Source: JAWXBR01 sp046595995
Lineage (GTDB): Bacteria > Bacteroidota > Ignavibacteria > Kapaibacteriales > Kapaibacteriaceae
Reading direction: 5' to 3'
Assembly: GCA_046595995.1 (NCBI GenBank)
Contig: JBKJNB010000098.1
Location: forward strand, 1-24,453
Length of the DNA: 24,453 nt
How positions within the stretch are numbered: position 1 is the first letter of the stretch; every line of letters starts with the position of its first letter. Positions 1 through 9,200 of this stretch are shown here, piece after piece. The position numbers were made by a program, and so were the translations under genes. The notes beneath the pieces were generated by a model, which was not told the origin of the DNA, did not search any database, and was given only the letters and a program-made list of their open reading frames with translations.

Positions 1-3000
1 TTGCGGGATGATGGCGATTGCGCGACGCAACGTCGGCAGGGGAATGGACGCAATGTCGATGCCGTCGATCAGGATACGTCCCGACGCAGGCTCGACAAAT
101 CTGAACAACGCCTGAAACAATGTGCTCTTGCCCGACCCCGTGCGGCCTACAATACCGACCTTGGCGCATGCCGGCACCTTGAATGACACGTCGCGCAACA
201 CGAGTGGCAAATCGTTAGCATAACGCACCGACAAATTCTGAACATCGATCGATAAGGGTCTGCCTTCGGCAAGGGTCGAACGACTTTGCTCTGTTTCTGC
301 TTGCTTCGTTGTAACGGGCTCCGGCGCGAGCTTCGCGTAGTGCTCAAGGCGCTCGACTGCTGTCATGCGCGATTCGACCTCGCTGAAGGCACGGACGGCC
401 CAATTGAGATTCATCCAGAAGCCGAGGGCGTAGGTGAGCACGAGGCCGGCTGCGCCAGGCGTTATGCTGCCCGCACGCGCAAGTAAAACGATGCCTATGC
501 AGGACGCGAGAGCAACGAAGCCGCTGACGATGGGCACACGAATGCTGAACCAGCGGTTAAGCAGAATGCTGCACCAGAAGGCTCGCTGGTACTTGGCAAG
601 AATGTCGTAGAACGTGTCGATAAAAAAACGCTCGCGCGCGAAGCCGTGGATGACGTCGAGTCCGGTTACCAATTCCTTGAACTGCGCATAACGCGGTGAA
701 CGTGCAATCGACTCCATGCGCTTTGCTTCGCGCGCAGACGCCCGATAGTCTCGTTGCAGACGATAGTAAACAAGCAGAACAGGAATTATAACCAATGCAA
801 TAAAAGGCATGACGATAAGAATCAGTACCATCGAGCCAATGGTTTGCGACAAGGCTTTGAAGGACTGTTCGAAATTCCATGTGAGGTGATCGTCGACGGC
901 CTCCATGTCGCGTGCGAAGCGATTCAGGATACGTCCCATCGGCGTGCGGTCGAAGAACCGCAACGGAGCAGAGAGAATGCCTGCGAGTGCAGCATCATGA
1001 ATGCTCGCGCCTGCGCGCGCAGAGCGGTAGAGCCATAGTAGACGTTCTGCAAGCCATGCAAGCAGGACGACAATTGCAAGGAGTCCGTACACGCCCACGG
1101 CAAACAACGGCGAGCTGACAGCGGGGAACACATCGGCTGTGAACACCGAGCCCCAGAGCCCCTTACCGGCTTGTGCGCCATCGGTCCACCACGACAGCCA
1201 GCTTGTCTGCAGAATCGGAAGTGCCGTGATGCCGATAACGGTCACAAGCAACGAAAGCAGTATGACTGGCGCAAGGATGGGATGATGTCCGATCATTGCA
1301 CGCACATAACTAATGAAAACTTTTTTACTAACAGCACCGGTTTCGCGGTCTTCATCGTCCATGTAGCCCCTGCCCCTGGTACTCTCTTCGTTCTGCGCAG
1401 GTGCAGCGTGCTGTGTCTGCGAGTCTGCATGAGGCATCTGCGATTCGCGTACGTACTCTGCAAAGCGTTCATTGGTTGTAATGAGTTCCTCGAACGTGCC
1501 TTGTGCAAAAACACGTCCGTGTTCGAGAAACACGATGTGATCGAACCGACGCAAGTGCGCAAGGCGATGCGTTACGGCAACGCGCGTGATGTCGCTCCAC
1601 ACACCAAACAGCAAATCATTGACGAGCATTTCTTCGGTGTGCACGTCGACAGCAGAGAGTGGGTCGTCGAGAAACACGACGCCCGGACGGTGCCAAGCAG
1701 CACGCGCGAGAGCAACGCGCTGTTTCTGTCCACCCGAAAGATTCACCCCACGCTCTCCAATCTCTGTCGACAAACCAAGTGGCATCGTCGCAAGGTCAGG
1801 TTGCAACGCACATGCGGTTAGAATTGAGTCGAGGGCGTCGGATGAAGCCAGCGCATTCTTTGCATCGATACCGACGTTCGCGAAACGATCGACCCCAACA
1901 TTGGCTTCTCCATCTCCCTCGTCGCCAAATACCACGTTGTCGTAGATCGAGGCATTCATGATGAAAGCCTCTTGTGGCACATAGGCTGCACGCGGACGTA
2001 CCCCTATCGGTATGCCATCATACGTGACACGTCCCGACGTCGGCACCTGAATCCCAATCAGCGCACGCAGCAACGTACTCTTGCCCGCGCCAACCGCGCC
2101 AACAATAGCAACCGCACTACCGGGTTTAATATCAATTGTTACACTATCGACAGCGGCGCTCACTGCATCGGCATACATGAGCGTGAGATCATGCGAACGG
2201 ACACCAACGGGTTGGTATGGGTCGGAAAGGGGCTGATCGTCTTTCACATCGGTGCGCACGGGTGCAGAGAAGAAGCCATGCAGTCGCGTCGTTGCAACAC
2301 GAGCATGCTGCAGATTAGCAAGCAAGTGCGAGATAAGTCCGAACGGCTCTTCGAGCATCACAAACAACGCTAGACACGCAAACACCAGCGGTGCTGTGAG
2401 TGTGTTGCCGTTAAGCACAAACGTGCCGAAGCCGACGAACGCAACGACGGTCGTTGTTGAAATGAAGATGACGGTTGACATCGCATCGGTTTTCACGATG
2501 CGCACACGCGTGCGAATCTCGCTTGCTCGTACTGTGCGTACTTCCTTGCCAACACTGGCTTCCCATGCGTAGTACTTCACGACGCGGATGCCGTGCAGAA
2601 TCTGCGACATCAGTGTAACGCGTTCATCACGTGTTGCCATGATTGTTGTGTCGAGACGGCGATAACGGCGTGCGACCATCACCGTTAGGGGAATCATCAC
2701 AAGCAGAGCCCCTAAGGCAGCGAAAGCTGCCGGCCCCAGAAACACAAAGAGCACAATCAGTACTGCGACGATTTCGAGTGCAGAGTTGAAGAACTCAGGC
2801 ACGAAGAAGCCGGACTCGCCGAGTGCTTCGGTGTCGCTCGAAAGGTGATTCACCAAATCGCCCGTCTGCATCGTGCTGCGCGAAGAGCGTCGCAGTCGCA
2901 GTGCATGCCGCACAATGCGCGCATTGATGCCATTCGTAATGATTGCGAACGACGACAGAGCACAGAAATAACAATGCTGCATAATCACGGCCTGCACCAT

Positions 3001-3363
3001 GCCCGCAATGCCGAGCAATACTGCAAGCGTGAGGAGTCCGACCGGAAACTCCGTCGCCGTGATCGCCGAAGGCATGCCTTCGAGAAAGACCTTCAGCAGA
3101 ATAGGCACGCAGATTCCAACGCCAACCCTAAAGAACGTTAGGATCAGCACCCGACGCGACGTCGAACCCGCGGCAAAAAACACATTCAGTATGAAGCCGG
3201 GGAAGTGTTCCGTCGACAGCGTGTCGAACACACGCGACGCGTTGCGCGGATGGATCGACGCAGGAATTGCCGGTGCATCGTCAGTCGTTAACGGACGTGT
3301 TCGTCCCAAACGCACAACTGGCGCTACATAGCGGAAAAAGATTCTATCATATAACGAATGCAA
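1..3363 (-). CDS. Full-length ABC exporter, ABCC/MRP-like, partial at C-terminus
   Basis: One frame is open without a stop from 3390 to the window edge, giving at least 1,120 residues; I checked every codon. Order read from the sequence: an N-terminal segment of the FFRYVAPVVRLGRTRPL type, TMD1, NBD1, TMD2 and part of NBD2. NBD1 has Walker A GAVGAGKST near 2076-2102, signature NLSGGQKQR near 1715-1745 and Walker B LDDPLSAVD near 1650-1680. TMD2 carries FFDRTPMGRILNRF near 910-960. NBD2 has Walker A GRTGSGKST near 127-150, and the window ends at its Q-loop (AIIPQ). These motifs are typical of the ABCC family, which exports organic anions and conjugates; the substrate here is unknown. No ATG lies near the N-terminus. 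I chose TTG at 3361-3363 because it keeps the whole conserved N-terminal segment; GTG at 3313-3315 would cut it. No strong ribosome site is seen. It is divergent from the metal ATPase gene. Confidence 0.88.
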   Translation of the reverse strand, partial: MHSLYDRIFFRYVAPVVRLGRTRPLTTDDAPAIPASIHPRNASRVFDTLSTEHFPGFILNVFFAAGSTSRRVLILTFFRVGVGICVPILLKVFLEGMPSAITATEFPVGLLTLAVLLGIAGMVQAVIMQHCYFCALSSFAIITNGINARIVRHALRLRRSSRSTMQTGDLVNHLSSDTEALGESGFFVPEFFNSALEIVAVLIVLFVFLGPAAFAALGALLVMIPLTVMVARRYRRLDTTIMATRDERVTLMSQILHGIRVVKYYAWEASVGKEVRTVRASEIRTRVRIVKTDAMSTVIFISTTTVVAFVGFGTFVLNGNTLTAPLVFACLALFVMLEEPFGLISHLLANLQHARVATTRLHGFFSAPVRTDVKDDQPLSDPYQPVGVRSHDLTLMYADAVSAAVDSVTIDIKPGSAVAIVGAVGAGKSTLLRALIGIQVPTSGRVTYDGIPIGVRPRAAYVPQEAFIMNASIYDNVVFGDEGDGEANVGVDRFANVGIDAKNALASSDALDSILTACALQPDLATMPLGLSTEIGERGVNLSGGQKQRVALARAAWHRPGVVFLDDPLSAVDVHTEEMLVNDLLFGVWSDITRVAVTHRLAHLRRFDHIVFLEHGRVFAQGTFEELITTNERFAEYVRESQMPHADSQTQHAAPAQNEESTRGRGYMDDEDRETGAVSKKVFISYVRAMIGHHPILAPVILLSLLVTVIGITALPILQTSWLSWWTDGAQAGKGLWGSVFTADVFPAVSSPLFAVGVYGLLAIVVLLAWLAERLLWLYRSARAGASIHDAALAGILSAPLRFFDRTPMGRILNRFARDMEAVDDHLTWNFEQSFKALSQTIGSMVLILIVMPFIALVIIPVLLVYYRLQRDYRASAREAKRMESIARSPRYAQFKELVTGLDVIHGFARERFFIDTFYDILAKYQRAFWCSILLNRWFSIRVPIVSGFVALASCIGIVLLARAGSITPGAAGLVLTYALGFWMNLNWAVRAFSEVESRMTAVERLEHYAKLAPEPVTTKQAETEQSRSTLAEGRPLSIDVQNLSVRYANDLPLVLRDVSFKVPACAKVGIVGRTGSGKSTLFQALFRFVEPASGRILIDGIDIASIPLPTLRRAIAIIPQ

Positions 3364-3454
3364 GTCGCATCTAAAGGAATTTTCATGCCACTATTGTTCA
3401 CGGCACTCGCTATGGCACGCTTATCTTAGTCCGCTTCAACCGACAGGACAGGAA

Positions 3455-5692
3455 ATGCAAGAAACTACACTTACGGTCCCCGAGATGTGCTGTGCCGATG
3501 AGGTCGCAGCGGTTGAACGTGTACTACGTCCGATGCCAGGGATCAACGATGTTCAGGTCAACCTTGTTCTTGGGACGGTGACGGTTGATCACGATACGGC
3601 GAGCGTAGCCGAAATCATAAGGGCACTGGGTAAAGTTGGACTTCGCGCTTTCGTACAACAGGCGAACAACGCGCAGTTATCAATTACTCCAACGAAAGAC
3701 ACTTCCGCGGACACAACTCCCTCCTCTGAGACTCGCACATCTCTGGAAAAGCAGCGATTGTTCGACGCTCAGCGTGGACACTTGCATGCGGTGGTCATAT
3801 CGGGTGCGCTGACAGGAATCGGACTTCTGCTTGAATGGCTCGTGGTAGGACTGGCGATGTGGATACCCATCGTCCTGTACGCAGTAGCCATTGTTGCAGG
3901 TGCATGGTATGTGGCACCAAAGGCGATGCGATCCTTGAGGCATCTTAGCCTGGACATGAACGTGTTGATGACCGTGGCTGTGATTGGTGCGGCCTTTATC
4001 GGGGAATGGTCGGAAGGGGCTGCCGTTGCTTTCCTCTTTGCGTTATCGGAGCTGTTGGAATCGTTTAGTCTTGCCCGTGCACGTAGAGCCATTCGTTCGC
4101 TCCTCGACATCGCACCGGCAACAGCAGTTGCTCAGGATGGCGATGTGCATCGCGAAGTACGAGTCGAAGAAGTGGCGGTCGGTACAACAGTCATCATTCG
4201 GTCGGGCATGAACATCCCCCTCGATGGTGTTGTTACGAAAGGTGAATCGACGGTTAATCAGGCGCCGATCACGGGCGAGTCGACACCTGTAGCGAAAGCT
4301 CCGGGCGATACCGTGTACGCTGGAACGATCAACGAAGATGGCTTCCTTGAGGTACGTGTTACCAGCATTTCATCACAGAGTACACTTGCTCGAATCGTGC
4401 AACTGATTGGAGCGGCGCAAGCGCAGAAAGCCCCTTCGCAACGATTTGTCGACACATTCGCCAAATACTACACGCCTGCTGTTTTTCTCTTCGCTCTTGG
4501 TGTGCTGCTTGTACCGCCGCTGCTTCTTGGTGGTGCCTGGCATGAATCGATTTACCGTTCGCTGGTACTCATTGTCATCGCTTGTCCGTGTGCGCTTGTT
4601 ATCTCGACACCGATTTCTATCGTGTCCGGACTTACCGCGATGGCACGTCGTGGTGTGCTCGTTAAAGGTGGAGCGCACCTCGAAGAAGTTGGACGTTTGC
4701 GTGTGCTTGCTGTCGACAAGACGGGCACTATTACTTCGGGCAAGCCCGCTGTGCACTCCGTTATTCCGTGGCGTGAAAATGACGAGGCAACAGTCGTGCG
4801 CATCGCGGCGGCGATCGATGCGTACTCGGAACATCCGTTGGCTCGTGCGATCATTGCTTATGCAACAGAACGTGCGATAGACGCACCCGAGAGTGCTGGA
4901 TATAAAGCAATCAGTGGTAAAGGGGCTGAAGCCGACGTTGAGGGCAAACGGTATTTCGCCAGTAATCATCGATACGCGCATGAACTTGGTGTGTGTACAC
5001 CCGAACTCGAAGCTCGACTGGCGGAGATTGAAGCACAGGGACTTTCCGTTGTGGTAGTCGGCAAAGTCAGCAACGACCCAACGGGCGACACAATCAGCAA
5101 TGACACTGCGGGCGCGGTCCTCGGCATCATTGCAATCGGCGATACGATTCGTGCGGATGCAAAGTCAACGGTACAGGCACTGCACTCAGTAGGTATAAAA
5201 AAGGTGGTCATACTCAGCGGAGACAATCAGCGAACAGTTGATGCCATCGCAAAAGAGGCAGGCATTGATGAAGCATACGGCGATCTGCTTCCTGAGGATA
5301 AGGTTGAACGCATTCGCGCTTTGGTTGCTGAGTATGGCCATGTTGGAATGGTTGGCGATGGCGTTAACGACGCACCTGCAATGGCTCTTGCCAACATCGG
5401 AATTGCTATGGGAGGCGTAGGCACCGATGCTGCTATTGAAACCGCGGACATCGCACTTGTTCAGGATGAACTTCGAAAAATTCCTCAAGTCATCCGACTG
5501 GGGCAGAGAACAGCGAGGATCATCAAGGTCAACATTGCGTTTGCACTCGGCCTGAAGGCATTGTTTCTTGTCCTTGCGTTTGTTGGCGTGACAAGTCTCT
5601 GGCTGGCAATTCTGGCAGATACAGGTGCTACGTTGCTTGTTATTGCTAATGCGCTTCGGCTTCTGCAAACCCCCAAATCAGATTCTGCGTAA
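3455..5692 (+). CDS. zntA: Heavy-metal P1B-type ATPase, Zn/Cd/Co type
   Basis: This 745-residue protein is a P-type ATPase that would export divalent metal ions from the cytoplasm using ATP. Residues 1-70 form a heavy-metal-associated domain with a CCADE site (C12, C13) instead of the copper-type CxxC. Membrane helices follow. The metal-site motif CPC is at residues 377-379, the phosphorylated aspartate is D421 in DKTGT, SEHPLA gives the HP motif, and the hinge motif GDGVNDAP is at 634-641. The last helix carries DTGAT (D722), typical of Zn/Cd transporters rather than copper ones. Length fits the family. AGGA repeats sit just before the ATG. It heads the efflux cluster, and no ArsR- or MerR-type regulator is visible beside it. 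The family is secure; the metal preference is inferred from motifs. Confidence 0.93.
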   Translation: MQETTLTVPEMCCADEVAAVERVLRPMPGINDVQVNLVLGTVTVDHDTASVAEIIRALGKVGLRAFVQQANNAQLSITPTKDTSADTTPSSETRTSLEKQRLFDAQRGHLHAVVISGALTGIGLLLEWLVVGLAMWIPIVLYAVAIVAGAWYVAPKAMRSLRHLSLDMNVLMTVAVIGAAFIGEWSEGAAVAFLFALSELLESFSLARARRAIRSLLDIAPATAVAQDGDVHREVRVEEVAVGTTVIIRSGMNIPLDGVVTKGESTVNQAPITGESTPVAKAPGDTVYAGTINEDGFLEVRVTSISSQSTLARIVQLIGAAQAQKAPSQRFVDTFAKYYTPAVFLFALGVLLVPPLLLGGAWHESIYRSLVLIVIACPCALVISTPISIVSGLTAMARRGVLVKGGAHLEEVGRLRVLAVDKTGTITSGKPAVHSVIPWRENDEATVVRIAAAIDAYSEHPLARAIIAYATERAIDAPESAGYKAISGKGAEADVEGKRYFASNHRYAHELGVCTPELEARLAEIEAQGLSVVVVGKVSNDPTGDTISNDTAGAVLGIIAIGDTIRADAKSTVQALHSVGIKKVVILSGDNQRTVDAIAKEAGIDEAYGDLLPEDKVERIRALVAEYGHVGMVGDGVNDAPAMALANIGIAMGGVGTDAAIETADIALVQDELRKIPQVIRLGQRTARIIKVNIAFALGLKALFLVLAFVGVTSLWLAILADTGATLLVIANALRLLQTPKSDSA

Positions 5693-5702
5693 CTTGCTGG
5701 CT

Positions 5703-6101
5703 ATGCGTTCGCGTACTCTGCGTATCATCTTCGGCACCGTTCTTGTATGGTCGCTGCTCCTTGGTCTCTGCCTAAACAATATCGTGAAGGCAGCCGTGCA
5801 GCTCGCGCAAATCGAGCATCAACTCGTTGACCATGACGAGTCGCTGATGGACATCCTGAAGTGTCTTACGCATGATGACACACAACACACATCGACATCC
5901 GATTCTGAACACCATCGGAATCACGACCACACGGGACCTAAGAACTGCGGAACAGGCTGCATAGCCCAGGTAGCAGTACCACCAAGGACTGTAGTCCTTC
6001 CGCCCATTAACGGCGGCGACCGTATACAGTCGCGCAATACGTCAGTAGACCTGTATATTTCCAAGCCCCAGGCGTCGATCTTTCAGCCTCCGCGCGCCTA
6101 A
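5703..6101 (+). CDS. Small exported His-rich protein of the metal efflux cluster
   Basis: I do not recognise this 132-residue protein. Residues 7-25 form one hydrophobic segment after a basic start, so it is probably exported or anchored in the inner membrane. The middle is acidic and rich in histidine: H57, H62, then a cluster H70, H71, H74, H76, followed by C82 and C86. That pattern is suited to binding metal ions. The tail is proline-rich. The ATG at 5703 was chosen because it gives a normal signal/anchor sequence and lies 10 bases after the ATPase stop; an upstream in-frame start at 5625 would overlap the ATPase gene by 68 bases. A periplasmic metal-binding or metal-handover role between the ATPase and the CzcA pump is inference from composition and position only. 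Confidence 0.65.
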   Translation: MRSRTLRIIFGTVLVWSLLLGLCLNNIVKAAVQLAQIEHQLVDHDESLMDILKCLTHDDTQHTSTSDSEHHRNHDHTGPKNCGTGCIAQVAVPPRTVVLPPINGGDRIQSRNTSVDLYISKPQASIFQPPRA

Positions 6102-6135
6102 GAGCACTCACCGCTCTGTTCCCAGCTACGCTTCT

Positions 6136-6157
6136 GCGTCATCGAACACGATGACGT
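6136..6157 (+). promoter_or_regulatory. Hairpin between the His-rich gene and czcA
   Basis: A perfect 8-bp inverted repeat, CGTCATCG (6137-6144) and CGATGACG (6149-6156), encloses a four-base AACA loop. A G-U pair can extend it by one. It lies in the 105-base gap before czcA. The bases after it are only moderately T-rich, so it may be a weak terminator/attenuator or an mRNA processing or stability element. The function is inference. Confidence 0.4.
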
Positions 6158-6206
6158 TGTCTGCTGTTGCCTCCCATACCCAACTCAACAATTGAATGTA
6201 GAAGTC

Positions 6207-9200
6207 ATGTTTGACCACGTCATCCGGTTCTCTGTCCGGAACAAGGTCATCATTGCATTTGGCGTTGCCGTCCTCATTGCATGGGGATTGTATGCACTAC
6301 GCCAACTGCCCATTGATGCCGTTCCGGACATTACCAACAATCAGGTTCAGGTCGTAACCACATCACCCAGCCTCGCTGCCGAGGAGATCGAACGACTCGT
6401 TACCACACCCGTCGAAGTTGCGATGGCATCGATTCCGGAGATCGAGGAAGTCCGTTCCATCTCCAGATTCGGTCTATCGGTTGTCACTATCGTTTTTCAC
6501 GATAACGTCGACGTGTATTGGGCGAGAGCGCAGGTGTCACAACGTTTGGTGGACATCCAGGGTGAGATCACGGCTGATGCCAAAGCCCCTTCACTAGCAC
6601 CTGTAACTACAGGTCTCGGCGAAATCTATCAGTACGTATTAAAAGTTGATCCTGCGTTTGCGGATCGATATACCAAGGCTGACTTACGGACACTACAGGA
6701 CTGGGCCATCAGGCGCAGGTTACTCGGCACACCAGGTGTGGCAGATGTCTCCAGCTTTGGCGGGGATCTTAAACAAATTGAGGTTGCAGTCGATGTCGAA
6801 CGTCTTCGATCATTCGGCCTCACGATTGTAGACATCACCAAAGCTGTAGAAAACAACAACGGTAACGCAGGTAGTGCCTACATCGAGAATGGTCCGCGCG
6901 TGGCGTTCGTACGCTCAGAAGGACGTCTAAAATCGAAGGACGATCTCGCGAACATCTTTATACGAGGGACACCAAGCAGTACGCCCATCCGGCTACGGGA
7001 CGTAGCAACAGTGAGAGAGGGTCGGGCGATTCGCTACGGCGCAATGACCATCGATGCCGTTGGTGAAAGTGTTGGTGGAATCGTGCTCATGCTGAAAGGT
7101 GCGAATTCATCCACGGTTATCGAAGACGTCAAGCTGCGCGTAGCAGAGATTCAGAAATCACTGCCTGAAGGTGTTGTGATCGAGGCATTTCTCGATCGTT
7201 CGCATCTCGTGAACAAAGCCATCGGCACTGTTGCGAGCAACCTTATAGAAGGTGCGCTCATTGTCATCTTCGTCCTCGTACTGATGTTGGGCAATCTGCG
7301 GGCAGGACTGATCGTGGCATCTGTGATACCACTGGCCATGCTCTTCGCCATCGGTATGATGGTCGCCACTGGTGTGTCAGGTAATCTGATGTCGTTAGGA
7401 GCGTTGGACTTCGGGCTCATTGTAGACGCCGCTGTCATCATCGTCGAACACGTCCTGCACAGCCTTCGACATTCTCCATTAGGTAACAGGGAGCAAATTG
7501 TCACCGACGCCTCTATCCGGATGCGACGCAGCGCGTCCATCGGTGAGTTCATAATTCTTATCGTGTACGTACCGATCCTCGCGTTAACGGGCATCGAAGG
7601 ACGGATGTTTATACCGATGGCACAAACCGTCATCTATGCCATCATAGGTGCATTCATTCTTTCGCTGACGTGGGTACCGATGATGTCAGCATTGGTGCTG
7701 CGTCAGAACACATCCACTGCCCCTACGATTGCAGATCGCTTCATCATCCTCCTGCAACGCTGGTATCGTCCGTTACGCAATGGCGCACTAAGGAGACCAC
7801 GTATAGTACTCGGCGTGTCGGTGATTGCACTTGCAGCGTCGGTGATTGTCTTTATGAACATGGGCGGCGAGTTTCTTCCACAACTCGATGAAGGCGACTT
7901 TGCTATTGAGGTACGCTTGCCGACGGGTTCTTCTGTAGAGGAAACTGCACGTGTCTCCTTGGAAGCCGCTAAAATTTTGATTCAGCGGTTTCCCGAAGTC
8001 AAACGTGTCGTCGGAAAAATCGGAACGAGTGAAATTCCACTGGACCCCATGCCGATGTCGGCTTGTGATGTGATGGTGATACTGAAGGACAAGCGGGAAT
8101 GGACGTCAGCATCGACACGGGAAGAACTTGCCTTGCACATGCAGGAAGCACTCGAAGAGTTACCAGGTGTGGAGTACGGTTTCCAGCAACCAATCCAAAT
8201 GCGCTTCAATGAGTTGATGACGGGCGCAAGACAGGACGTTGCAGTAAAAATCTACGGTGAGAATCTGGACACGCTTGCATCGCTCGGTGATAAACTTCGC
8301 GACCTTGCATCTGAGATCAATGGTGCTACCGATCTCTACCTTGAAGAGGTCGAAGGTCTTCCACAGCTTGTCGCAACAGTAGACAGGGATGCCTGCGCAC
8401 GTGCAGGCGTGAACGTTTCCGACGTGAATATCGCAGTCAGGAGTTTCATTGCCGGACAGCCAGCTGGAGTGTTCTACGAAGAGGAACGACGCTTCGACAT
8501 TGTCATACGCCTCGACTCATCCTTGCAACGTAATGAAGCGATGTTTCGACGCCTGCCCGTGCCAACTACAGCCGGAGGCGTTGTTCCTCTCGAACAGGTT
8601 GCGGCAATTGCTACGCGCTCTGGTCCGAATCAGGTTCAACACGAAGACACACGCAGAAGAATTACCGTTGGTTTTAACGTACGTGGACGCGATGTCAGGA
8701 GTATCGTTGACGATCTGCAGGCAACGATTGCAAAGAACCTTCCCCTTCCGGACGGTTATTATCTCCACGTCGGAGGCCAGTTTGAAAATCTTGCCACGGC
8801 TGAACGACGTTTACTAATTGTCGTGCCATTGTCTCTGTTAATTATTCTTTTGCTGCTTTACATGACCTTCCGCAGCATTCCGGATACGCTCATCATTTTC
8901 ACCGCAGTACCTCTTGCGACTGTTGGCGGTATTGCCGCACTCGTGCTCCGTGGTATGCCATTCAGCATTTCGGCAGGCGTTGGGTTCATCGCCCTCTTTG
9001 GTGTGGCAGTGCTGAACGGTATTGTTCTCCTGGCCGCGTTCAAAAGATCCATCGATGATGGGACCACGAATATCAACCGTATCGTCGTGCAAGGAACAAC
9101 AGACCGACTGCGCCCTGTGCTCCTGACAGCCCTTGTTGCATCGCTCGGATTTCTGCCGATGGCACTCAGCACCAGCGATGGTGCCGAAGTACAGAGGCCA

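Noticed and set aside
1171..1821. 216-codon plus-strand open frame
   Set aside because: It lies wholly antisense to the ABC exporter frame, whose motifs are clear; the plus-strand product has no recognisable domain.
4373..4981. 202-codon minus-strand open frame inside the P-type ATPase gene
   Set aside because: Antisense to well-conserved ATPase motifs (CPC, DKTGT); it has no family-like features.
6192..6206. TTG start for the CzcA fusion
   Set aside because: ATG 6207 gives the usual CzcA N-terminus; the five extra residues are not typical of the family.
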